Part shown: piece by piece, positions 14,801 through 26,700 of the stretch
How the letters are laid out: the number at the start of each line of letters is the position of its first letter
Numbering within the stretch: the stretch's first letter is position 1
Notes under the pieces: generated by a model
Databases searched by the model: none
Told to the model about the DNA's origin: nothing
Seen by the model: only the letters and a program-made list of their open reading frames with translations
Source: Limanda limanda
Taxonomy: Eukaryota; Chordata; Actinopteri; Pleuronectiformes; Pleuronectidae
Assembly (NCBI RefSeq): GCF_963576545.1
Contig: NW_026870418.1
Location: 62,001-126,000 of the forward strand
Reading direction: 5' to 3'
Length of the DNA: 64,000 nucleotides
Translations under genes and position numbers: made by a program

Positions 14801-16300
14801 ATGGGGTAGCGCGCATCGATCGGTACCATCCTTGAGCTTCTCCGACTTTCGGAAGGGTTAGGGTTAGGGTTAGGGATGAAAGCACATAGGAGAAAGAGAT
14901 ATTCTTGAATAACTTTTTTTGTGAAGGTCGGAGAGACTTGCAAGTAGGCTCTACCCCCACAAAATGGGGTAGCGCGCATCGATCGGTACCATCCTTGAGC
15001 TTCTCCGACTTTCGGAAGGGTTAGGGTTAGGGTTAGGGATGAAAGCACATAGGAGAAAGAGATATTCTTGAATAACTTTTTTTGTGAAGGTCGGAGAGAC
15101 TTGGAAAGTGGTTGCATCTGGACTAATTTGGGTCCTGCGGATCGATTGGTACCATCCCCGAGCTTGTACGACCTTCGGAAGAGGTCGACCGACGAAATTC
15201 CCCCAAATCTGAGGAGATATTCTTGAATAACTTTTTTTGTGAAGGTCGGAGAGACTTGCAAGTAGGCTCTACCCCCACTAAATGGGGTTGCGCGCATCGA
15301 TCGGTACCATCCTTGAGCTTCTCCGACTTTCGGAAGGGTTAGGGTTAGGGTTAGGGATGAAAGCACATAGGAGAAAGAGATATTCTTGAATAACTTTTTT
15401 TGTGAAGGTCGGAGAGACTTGCAAGTAGGCTCTACCCCCACTAAATGGGGTAGCGCGCATCGATCGGTACCATCCTTGAGCTTCTCCGACTTTCGGAAGG
15501 GTTAGGGTTAGGGTTAGGGATGAAAGCACATAGGAGAAAGAGATATTCTTGAATAACTTTTTTTGTGAAGGTCGGAGAGACTTGGAAAGTGGTTGCATCT
15601 GGACTAATTTGGGTCCTGCGGATCGATTGGTACCATCCCCGAGCTTGTACGACCTTTGGAAGAGGTCGACCGACGAAATTCCCCCAAATCTGAGGAGATA
15701 TTCTTGAATAACTTTTTTTGTGAAGGTCGGAGAGACTTGCAAGTAGGCTCTACCCCCACTAAATGGGGTTGCGCGCATCGATCAGTACCATCCTTGAGCT
15801 TCTCCGACTTTCGGAAGGGTTAGGGTTAGGGTTAGGGATGAAAGCACATAGGAGAAAGAGATATTCTTGAATAACCTTTTTTGTGAAGGTCGGAGAGACT
15901 TGGAAAGTGGTTTCATCTGGACTAATTTGGGTCCTGCGGATCGATTGGTACCATCCCCGAGCTTTTACGACCTTCGGAAGAGGTCGACCGACGAAATTCC
16001 CCCAAATCTGAGGAGATATTCTTGAATAACTTTTTTTGTGAAGGTCGGAGAGACTTGCAAGTAGGCTCTACCCCCACTAAATGGGGTTGCGCGCATCGAT
16101 CAGTACCATCCTTGAGCTTCTCCGACTTTCGGAAGGGTTAGGGTTAGGGTTAGGGATGAAAGCACATAGGAGAAAGAGATATTCTTGAATAACTTTTTTT
16201 GTGAAGGTCGGAGAGACTTGCAAGTAGGCTCTACCCCCACTAAATGGGGTAGCGCGCATCGATCGGTACCATCCTTGAGCTTCTCCGACTTTCGGAAGGG
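11801..16300 (+). repeat. Array segment S4, second copy of S2
   Basis: Betas begin at 12210, 12854, 13498, 13979, 14297, 15104, 15585 and 15903, each 7,356 bp after its S2 partner. The next beta is 6 bp out of register (16384 against 9022) because one alpha here has three hexamers where S2 has two. Private to this copy: ACTAAATTGGG near 14159 and AATAACCTTTTTT near 15876. Confidence 0.92.
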
Positions 16301-18900
16301 TTAGGGTTAGGGTTAGGGATGAAAGCACATAGGAGAAAGAGATATTCTTGAATAACTTTTTTTGTGAAGGTCGGAGAGACTTGGAAAGTGGTTACATCTG
16401 GACTAATTTGGGTCCTGCGGATCGATTGGTACCATCCCCGAGCTTGTACGACCTTCGAAAGAGGTCGACCGACGAAATTCCCCCAAATCTGAGGAGATAT
16501 TCTTGAATAACTTTTTTTGTGAAGGTCGGAGAGACTTGCAAGTAGGCTCTACCCCCACTAAATGGGGTTGCGCGCATCGATCAGTACCATCCTTGAGCTT
16601 CTCCGACTTTCGGAAGGGTTAGGGTTAGGGTTAGGGATGAAAGCACATAGGAGAAAGAGATATTCTTGAATAACTTTTTTTGTGAAGGTCGGAGAGACTT
16701 GCAAGTAGGCTCTACCCCCACTAAATGGGGTAGCGCGCATCGATCGGTACCATCCTTGAGCTTCTCCGACTTTCGGAAGGGTTAGGGTTAGGGTTAGGGA
16801 TGAAAGCACATAGGAGAAAGAGATATTCTTGAATAACTTTTTTTGTGAAGGTCGGAGAGACTTGCAAGTAGGCTTTACCCCCACTAAATGGGGTAGCGCG
16901 CATCGATCGGTACCATCCTTGAGCTTCTCCGACTTTCGGAAGGGTTAGGGTTAGGGTTAGGGATGAAAGCACATAGGAGAAAGAGATATTCTTGAATAAC
17001 TTTTTTTGTGAAGGTCGGAGAGACTTGGAAAGTGGTTGCATCTGGACTAATTTGGGTCCTGCGGATCGATTGGTACCATCCCCGAGCTTGTACGACCTTC
17101 GGAAGAGGTCGACCGACGAAATTCCCCCAAATCTGAGGAGATATTCTTGAATAACTTTTTTTGTGAAGGTCGGAGAGACTTGCAAGTAGGCTCTACCCCC
17201 ACTAAATGGGGTTGCGCGCATCGATCGGTACCATCCTTGAGCTTCTCCGACTTTCGGAAGGGTTAGGGTTAGGGTTAGGGATGAAAGCACATAGGAGAAA
17301 GAGATATTCTTGAATAACTTTTTTTGTGAAGGTCGGAGAGACTTGCAAGTAGGCTCTACCCCCACTAAATGGGGTAGCGCGCATCGATCGGTACCATCCT
17401 TGAGCTTCTCCGACTTTCGGAAGGGTTAGGGTTAGGGTTAGGGATGAAAGCACATAGGAGAAAGAGATATTCTTGAATAACTTTTTTTGTGAAGGTCGGA
17501 GAGACTTGGAAAGTGGTTGCATCTGGACTAATTTGGGTCCTGCGGATCGATTGGTACCATCCCCGAGCTTGTACGACCTTCGGAAGAGGTCGACCGACGA
17601 AATTCCCCCAAATCTGAGGAGATATTCTTGAATAACTTTTTTTGTGAAGGTCGGAGAGACTTGCAAGTAGGCTCTACCCCCACTAAATGGGGTTGCGCGC
17701 ATCGATCAGTACCATCCTTGAGCTTCTCCGACTTTCGGAAGGGTTAGGGTTAGGGTTAGGGATGAAAGCACATAGGAGAAAGAGATATTCTTGAATAACT
17801 TTTTTTGTGAAGGTCGGAGAGACTTGGAAAGTGGTTTCATCTGGACTAATTTGGGTCCTGCGGATCGATTGGTACCATCCCCGAGCTTGTACGACCTTCG
17901 GAAGAGGTCGACCAACGAAATTCCCCCAAATCTGAGGAGATATTCTTGAATAACTTTTTTTGTGAAGGTCGGAGAGACTTGCAAGTAGGCTCTACCCCCA
18001 CTAAATGGGGTTGCGCGCATCGATCAGTACCATCCTTGAGCTTCTCCGACTTTCGGAAGGGTTAGGGTTAGGGTTAGGGATGAAAGCACATAGGAGAAAG
18101 AGATATTCTTGAATAACTTTTTTTGTGAAGGTCGGAGAGACTTGCAAGTAGGCTCTACCCCCACTAAATGGGGTAGCGCGCATCGATCGGTACCATCCTT
18201 GAGCTTCTCCGACTTTCGGAAGGGTTAGGGTTAGGGTTAGGGATGAAAGCACATAGGAGAAAGAGATATTCTTGAATAACTTTTTTTGTGAAGGTCGGAG
18301 AGACTTGGAAAGTGGTTGCATCTGGACTAATTTGGGTCCTGCGGATCGATTGGTACCATCCCCGAGCTTGTACGACCTTCGAAAGAGGTCGACCGACGAA
18401 ATTCCCCCAAATCTGAGGAGATATTCTTGAATAACTTTTTTTGTGAAGGTCGGAGAGACTTGCAAGTAGGCTCTACCCCCACTAAATGGGGTTGCGCGCA
18501 TCGATCAGTACCATTCTTGAGCTTCTCCGACTTTCGGAAGGGTTAGGGTTAGGGTTAGGGATGAAAGCACATAGGAGAAAGAGATATTCTTGAATAACTT
18601 TTTTTGTGAAGGTCGGAGAGACTTGCAAGTAGGCTCTACCCCCACTAAATGGGGTAGCGCGCATCGATCGGTACCATCCTTGAGCTTCTCCGACTTTCGG
18701 AAGGGTTAGGGTTAGGGATGAAAGCACATAGGAGAAAGAGATATTCTTGAATAACTTTTTTTGTGAAGGTCGGAGAGACTTGCAAGTAGGCTCTACCCCC
18801 ACTAAATGGGGTAGCGCGCATCGATCGGTACCATCCTTGAGCTTCTCCGACTTTCGGAAGGGTTAGGGTTAGGGTTAGGGATGAAAGCACATAGGAGAAA
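16301..18900 (+). repeat. Array segment S5, 1,924 bp tandem copy
   Basis: Betas begin at 16384, 17028, 17509, 17827 and 18308. Betas 17028-18308 are +1,924 bp from 15104-16384. The shared CTTCGAAAG variant (16458 and 18382) supports a tandem duplication running from about 15.0 to 18.8 kb. The stretch around betas 17028 and 17509 is also repeated at +5,937 bp (22965, 23446). Beta 17827 has GTCGACCAACG, a G>A change not seen in its partners. Confidence 0.88.
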
Positions 18901-21900
18901 GAGATATTCTTGAATAACTTTTTTTGTGAAGGTCGGAGAGACTTGAAAAGTGGTTGCATCTGGACTAATTTGGGTCCTGCGGATCGATTGGTACCATCCC
19001 CGAGCTTGTACGACCTTCGGAAGAGGTCGACCGACGAAATTCCCCCAAATCTGAGGAGATATTCTTGAATAACTTTTTTTGTGAAGGTCGGAGAGACTTG
19101 CAAGTAGGCTCTACCCCCACTAAATGGGGTTGCGCGCATCGATCGGTACCATCCTTGAGCTTCTCCGACTTTCGGAAGGGTTAGGGTTAGGGTTAGGGAT
19201 GAAAGCACATAGGAGAAAGAGATATTCTTGAATAACTTTTTTTGTGAAGGTCGGAGAGACTTGCAAGTAGGCTCTACCCCCACTAAATGGGGTAGCGCGC
19301 ATCGATCGGTACCATCCTTGAGCTTCTCCGACTTTCGGAAAGGTTAGGGTTAGGGTTAGGGATGAAAGCACATAGGAGAAAGAGATATTCTTGAATAACT
19401 TTTTTTGTGAAGGTCGGAGAGACTTGGAAAGTGGTTGCATATGGACTAATTTGGGTCCTGCGGATCGATTGGTACCATCCCCGAGCTTGTACGACCTTCG
19501 GAAGAGGTCGACCGACGAAATTCCCCCAAATCTGAGGAGATATTCTTGAATAACTTTTTTTGTGAAGGTCGGAGAGACTTGCAAGTAGGCTCTACCCCCA
19601 CTAAATGGGGTTGCGCGCATCGATCGGTACCATCCTTGAGCTTCTCCGACTTTCGGAAGGGTTAGGGTTAGGGTTAGGGATGAAAGCACATAGGAGAAAG
19701 AGATATTCTTGAATAACTTTTTTTGTGAAGGTCGGAGAGACTTGCAAGTAGGCTCTACCCCCACTAAATAGGGTAGCGCGCATCGATCGGTACCATCCTT
19801 GAGCTTCTCCGACTTTCGGAAGGGTTAGGGTTAGGGTTAGGGATGAAAGCACATAGGAGAAAGAGATATTCTTGAATAACTTTTTTTGTGAAGGTCGGAG
19901 AGACTTGCAAGTAGGCTCTACCCCCACTAAATGGGGTAGCGCGCATCGATCGGTACCATCCTTGAGCTTCTCCGACTTTCGGAAGGGTTAGGGTTAGGGT
20001 TAGGGATGAAAGCACATAGGAGAAAGAGATATTCTTGAATAACTTTTTTTGTGAAGGTCGGAGAGACTTGCAAGTAGGCTCTACCCCCACTAAATGGGGT
20101 AGCGCGCATCGATCGGTACCATCCTTGAGCTTCTCCGACTTTCGGAAGGGTTAGGGTTAGGGTTAGGGATGAAAGCACATAGGAGAAAGAGATATTCTTG
20201 AATAACTTTTTTTGTGAAGGTCGGAGAGACTTGGAAAGTGGTTGCATCTGGACTAATTTGGGTCCTGCGGATCGATTGGTACCATCCCCGAGCTTGTACG
20301 ACCTTCGGAAGAGGTCGACCGACGAAATTCCCCCAAATCTGAGGAGATATTCTTGAATAACTTTTTTTGTGAAGGTCGGAGAGACTTGCAAGTAGGCTCT
20401 ACCCCCACTAAATGGGGTTGCGCGCATCGATCGGTACCATCCTTGAGCTTCTCCGACTTTCGGAAGGGTTAGGGTTAGGGTTAGGGATGAAAGCACATAG
20501 GAGAAAGAGATATTCTTGAATAACTTTTTTTGTGAAGGTCGGAGAGACTTGCAAGTAGGCTCTACCCCCACTAAATGGGGTAGCGCGCATCGATCGGTAC
20601 CATCCTTGAGCTTCTCCGACTTTCGGAAGGGTTAGGGTTAGGGTTAGGGATGAAAGCACATAGGAGAAAGAGATATTCTTGAATAACTTTTTTTGTGAAG
20701 GTCGGAGAGACTTGGAAAGTGGTTGCATCTGGACTAATTTGGGTCCTGCGGATCGATTGGTACCATCCCCGAGCTTGTACGACCTTCGGAAGAGGTCGAC
20801 CGACGAAATTCCCCCAAATCTGAGGAGATATTCTTGAATAACTTTTTTTGTGAAGGTCGGAGAGACTTGCAAGTAGGCTCTACCCCCACTAAATGGGGTT
20901 GCGCGCATCGATCAGTACCATCCTTGAGCTTCTCCGACTTTCGGAAGGGTTAGGGTTAGGGTTAGGGATGAAAGCACATAGGAGAAAGAGATATTCTTGA
21001 ATAACTTTTTTTGTGAAGGTCGGAGAGACTTGCAAGTAGGCTCTACCCCCACTAAATGGGGTAGCGCGCATCGATCGGTACCATCCTTGAGCTTCTCCGA
21101 CTTTCGGAAGGGTTAGGGTTAGGGTTAGGGATGAAAGCACATAGGAGAAAGAGATATTCTTGAATAACTTTTTTTGTGAAGGTCGGAGAGACTTGGAAAG
21201 TGGTTGCATCTGGACTAATTTGGGTCCTGCGGATCGATTGGTACCATCGCCGAGCTTGTACGACCTTCGGAAGAGGTCGACCGACGAAATTCCCCCAAAT
21301 CTGAGGAGATATTCTTGAATAACTTTTTTTGTGAAGGTCGGAGAGACTTGCAAGTAGGCTCTACCCCCACTAAATGGGGTTGCGCGCATCGATCAGTACC
21401 ATCCTTGAGCTTCTCCGACTTTCGGAAGGGTTAGGGTTAGGGTTAGGGATGAAAGCACATAGGAGAAAGAGATATTCTTGAATAACTTTTTTTGTGAAGG
21501 TCGGAGAGACTTGCAAGTAGGCTCTACCCCCACTAAATGGGGTAGCGCGCATCGATCGGTACCATCCTTGAGCTTCTCCGACTTTCGGAAGGGTTAGGGT
21601 TAGGGTTAGGGATGAAAGCACATAGGAGAAAGAGATATTCTTGAATAACTTTTTTTGTGAAGGTCGGAGAGACTTGGAAAGTGGTTGCATCTGGACTAAT
21701 TTGGGTCCTGCGGATCGATTGGTACCATCCCCGAGCTTGTACGACCTTCGGAAGAGGTCGACCGACGAAATTCCCCCAAATCTGAGGAGATATTCTTGAA
21801 TAACTTTTTTTGTGAAGGTCGGAGAGACTTGCAAGTAGGCTCTACCCCCACTAAATGGGGTTGCGCGCATCGATCGGTACCATCCTTGAGCTTCTCCGAC

Positions 21901-24900
21901 TTTCGGAAGGGTTAGGGTTAGGGTTAGGGATGAAAGCACATAGGAGAAAGAGATATTCTTGAATAACTTTTTTTGTGAAGGTCGGAGAGACTTGCAAGTA
22001 GGCTCTACCCCCACTAAATGGGGTAGCGCGCATCGATCGGTACCATCCTTGAGCTTCTCCGACTTTCGGAAAGGTTAGGGTTAGGGTTAGGGATGAAAGC
22101 ACATAGGAGAAAGAGATATTCTTGAATAACTTTTTTTGTGAAGGTCGGAGAGACTTGGAAAGTGGTTGCATATGGACTAATTTGGGTCCTGCGGATCGAT
22201 TGGTACCATCCCCGAGCTTGTACGACCTTCGGAAGAGGTCGACCGACGAAATTCCCCCAAATCTGAGGAGATATTCTTGAATAACTTTTTTTGTGAAGGT
22301 CGGAGAGACTTGCAAGTAGGCTCTACCCCCACTAAATGGGGTTGCGCGCATCGATCGGTACCATCCTTGAGCTTCTCCGACTTTCGGAAGGGTTAGGGTT
22401 AGGGTTAGGGATGAAAGCACATAGGAGAAAGAGATATTCTTGAATAACTTTTTTTGTGAAGGTCGGAGAGACTTGCAAGTAGGCTCTACCCCCACTAAAT
22501 AGGGTAGCGCGCATCGATCGGTACCATCCTTGAGCTTCTCCGACTTTCGGAAGGGTTAGGGTTAGGGTTAGGGATGAAAGCACATAGGAGAAAGAGATAT
22601 TCTTGAATAACTTTTTTTGTGAAGGTCGGAGAGACTTGCAAGTAGGCTCTACCCCCACTAAATGGGGTAGCGCGCATCGATCGGTACCATCCTTGAGCTT
22701 CTCCGACTTTCGGAAGGGTTAGGGTTAGGGTTAGGGATGAAAGCACATAGGAGAAAGAGATATTCTTGAATAACTTTTTTTGTGAAGGTCGGAGAGACTT
22801 GCAAGTAGGCTTTACCCCCACTAAATGGGGTAGCGCGCATCGATCGGTACCATCCTTGAGCTTCTCCGACTTTCGGAAGGGTTAGGGTTAGGGTTAGGGA
22901 TGAAAGCACATAGGAGAAAGAGATATTCTTGAATAACTTTTTTTGTGAAGGTCGGAGAGACTTGGAAAGTGGTTGCATCTGGACTAATTTGGGTCCTGCG
23001 GATCGATTGGTACCATCCCCGAGCTTGTACGACCTTCGGAAGAGGTCGACCGACGAAATTCCCCCAAATCTGAGGAGATATTCTTGAATAACTTTTTTTG
23101 TGAAGGTCGGAGAGACTTGCAAGTAGGCTCTACCCCCACTAAATGGGGTTGCGCGCATCGATCGGTACCATCCTTGAGCTTCTCCGACTTTCGGAAGGGT
23201 TAGGGTTAGGGTTAGGGATGAAAGCACATAGGAGAAAGAGATATTCTTGAATAACTTTTTTTGTGAAGGTCGGAGAGACTTGCAAGTAGGCTCTACCCCC
23301 ACTAAATGGGGTAGCGCGCATCGATCGGTACCATCCTTGAGCTTCTCCGACTTTCGGAAGGGTTAGGGTTAGGGTTAGGGATGAAAGCACATAGGAGAAA
23401 GAGATATTCTTGAATAACTTTTTTTGTGAAGGTCGGAGAGACTTGGAAAGTGGTTGCATCTGGACTAATTTGGGTCCTGCGGATCGATTGGTACCATCCC
23501 CGAGCTTGTACGACCTTCGGAAGAGGTCGACCGACGAAATTCCCCCAAATCTGAGGAGATATTCTTGAATAACTTTTTTTGTGAAGGTCGGAGAGACTTG
23601 CAAGTAGGCTCTACCCCCACTAAATGGGGTTGCGCGCATCGATCAGTACCATCCTTGAGCTTCTCCGACTTTTGGAAGGGTTAGGGTTAGGGTTAGGGAT
23701 GAAAGCACATAGGAGAAAGAGATATTCTTGAATAACTTTTTTTGTGAAGGTCGGAGAGACTTGCAAGTAGGCTCTACCCCCACTAAATGGGGTAGCGCGC
23801 ATCGATCGGTACCATCCTTGAGCTTCTCCGACTTTCGGAAGGGTTAGGGTTAGGGATGAAAGCACATAGGAGAAAGAGATATTCTTGAATAACTTTTTTT
23901 TGAAGGTCGGAGAGACTTGGAAAGTGGTTGCATCTGGACTAATTTGGGTCCTGCGGATCGATTGGTACCATCCCCGAGCTTGTACGACCTTCGGAAGAGG
24001 TCGACCGACGAAATTCCCCCAAATCTGAGGAGATATTCTTGAATAACTTTTTTTGTGATGGTCGGAGAGACTTGCAAGTAGGCTCTACCCCCACTAAATG
24101 GGGTTGCGCGCATCGATCGGTACCATCCTTGAGCTTCTCCGACTTTCGGAAGGGTTAGGGTTAGGGTTAGGGATGAAAGCACATAGGAGAAAGAGATATT
24201 CTTGAATAACTTTTTTTGTGAAGGTCGGAGAGACTTGCAAGTAGGCTCTACCCCCACTAAATAGGGTAGCGCGCATCGATCGGTACCATCCTTGAGCTTC
24301 TCCGACTTTCGGAAGGGTTAGGGTTAGGGTTAGGGATGAAAGCACATAGGAGAAAGAGATATTCTTGAATAACTTTTTTTGTGAAGGTCGGAGAGACTTG
24401 CAAGTAGGCTCTACCCCCACTAAATGGGGTAGCGCGCATCGATCGGTACCATCCTTGAGCTTCTCCGACTTTCGGAAGGGTTAGGGTTAGGGATGAAAGC
24501 ACATAGGAGAAAGAGATATTCTTGAATAACTTTTTTTGTGAAGGTCGGAGAGACTTGCAAGTAGGCTTTACCCCCACTAAATGGGGTAGCGCGCATCGAT
24601 CGGTACCATCCTTGAGCTTCTCCGACTTTCGGAAGGGTTAGGGTTAGGGTTAGGGATGAAAGCACATAGGAGAAAGAGATATTCTTGAATAACTTTTTTT
24701 GTGAAGGTCGGAGAGACTTGGAAAGTGGTTGCATCTGGACTAACTTGGGTCCTGCGGATCGATTGGTACCATCCCCGAGCTTGTACGACCTTCGGAAGAG
24801 GTCGACCGACGAAATTCCCCCAAATCTGAGGAGATATTCTTGAATAACTTTTTTTGTGAAGGTCGGAGAGACTTGCAAGTAGGCTCTACCCCCACTAAAT

Positions 24901-25100
24901 GGGGTTGCGCGCATCGATCGGTACCATCCTTGAGCTTCTCCGACTTTCGGAAGGGTTAGGGTTAGGGTTAGGGATGAAAGCACATAGGAGAAAGAGATAT
25001 TCTTGAATAACTTTTTTTGTGAAGGTCGGAGAGACTTGCAAGTAGGCTCTACCCCCACTAAATGGGGTAGCGCGCATCGATCGGTACCATCCTTGAGCTT
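18901..25100 (+). repeat. Array segment S6, 2,731 and 1,762 bp duplication series with a 481 bp run
   Basis: Betas begin at 18946, 19427, 20234, 20715, 21196, 21677, 22158, 22965, 23446, 23920 and 24721. Betas 18946-20715 recur at +2,731 bp, with three diagnostic variants at that offset: GGAAAGGTTAGG (19340 and 22071), GCATATGG (19441 and 22172) and AAATAGGG (19770 and 22501). The last recurs at +1,762 bp (24263). From 20234 to 22158 four consecutive intervals are 481 bp, a simple alpha-alpha-beta trimer array. The GGAAAGG variant removes one G-triplet from its tract. Confidence 0.9.
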
Positions 25101-26700
25101 CTCCGACTTTCGGAAGGGTTAGGGTTAGGGTTAGGGATGAAAGCACATAGGAGAAAGAGATATTCTTGAATAACTTTTTTTGTGAAGGTCGGAGAGACTT
25201 GGAAAGTGGTTGCATCTGGACTAATTTGGGTCCTGCGGATCGATTGGTACCATCCCCGAGCTTGTACGACCTTCGGAAGAGGTCGACCGACGAAATTCCC
25301 CCAAATCTGAGGAGATATTCTTGAATAACTTTTTTTGTGAAGGTCGGAGAGACTTGCAAGTAGGCTCTACCCCCACTAAATGGGGTTGCGCGCATCGATC
25401 AGTACCATCCTTGAGCTTCTCCGACTTTTGGAAGGGTTAGGGTTAGGGTTAGGGATGAAAGCACATAGGAGAAAGAGATATTCTTGAATAACTTTTTTTG
25501 TGAAGGTCGGAGAGACTTGCAAGTAGGCTCTACCCCCACTAAATGGGGTAGCGCGCATCGATCGGTACCATCCTTGAGCTTCTCCGACTTTCGGAAGGGT
25601 TAGGGTTAGGGTTAGGGATGAAAGCACATAGGAGAAAGAGATATTCTTGAATAACTTTTTTTTGAAGGTCGGAGAGACTTGGAAAGTGGTTGCATCTGGA
25701 CTAATTTGGGTCCTGCGGATCGATTGGTACCATCCCCGAGCTTGTACGACCTTCGGAAGAGGTCGACCGACGAAATTCCCCCAAATCTGAGGAGATATTC
25801 TTGAATAACTTTTTTTGTGATGGTCGGAGAGACTTGCAAGTAGGCTCTACCCCCACTAAATGGGGTTGCGCGCATCGATCGGTACCATCCTTGAGCTTCT
25901 CCGACTTTCGGAAGGGTTAGGGTTAGGGTTAGGGATGAAAGCACATAGGAGAAAGAGATATTCTTGAATAACTTTTTTTGTGAAGGTCGGAGAGACTTGC
26001 AAGTAGGCTCTACCCCCACTAAATGGGGTAGCGCGCATCGATCGGTACCATCCTTGAGCTTCTCCGACATTCGGAAGGGTTAGGGTTAGGGTTAGGGATG
26101 AAAGCACATAGGAGAAAGAGATATTCTTGAATAACTTTTTTTGTGAAGGTCGGAGAGACTTGCAAGTAGGCTCTACCCCCACTAAATGGGGTAGCGCGCA
26201 TCGATCGGTACCATCTTTGAGCTTCTCCGACTTTCGGAAGGGTTAGGGTTAGGGTTAGGGATGAAAGCACATAGGAGAAAGAGATATTCTTGAATAACTT
26301 TTTTTGTGAAGGTCGGAGAGACTTGGAAAGTGGTTGCATCTGGACTAATTTGGGTCCTGCGGATCGATTGGTACCATCCCCGAGCTTGTACGACCTTCGG
26401 AAGAGGTCGACCGACGAAATTCCCCCAAATCTGAGGAGATATTCTTGAATAACTTTTTTTGTGAAGGTCGGAGAGACTTGCAAGTAGGCTCTACCCCCAC
26501 TAAATGGGGTAGCGCGCATCGATCGGTACCATCCTTGAGCTTCTCCGACTTTCGGAAGGGTTAGGGTTAGGGATGAAAGCACATAGGAGAAAGAGATATT
26601 CTTGAATAACTTTTTTTGTGAAGGTCGGAGAGACTTGCAAGTAGGCTCTACCCCCACTAAATGGGGTAGCGCGCATCGATCGGTACCATCCTTGAGCTTC
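25101..26700 (+). repeat. Array segment S7, paired with 34.0-35.5 kb
   Basis: Betas begin at 25202, 25682 and 26326, each matched at +8,959 bp (34161, 34641, 35285). Shared variants are TGTGATGG (25821 and 34780), CCGACATTCGG (26069 and 35028) and the one-base-shorter beta core (T8 at 25656 and 34615). This is a dispersed, not adjacent, copy. Confidence 0.9.
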
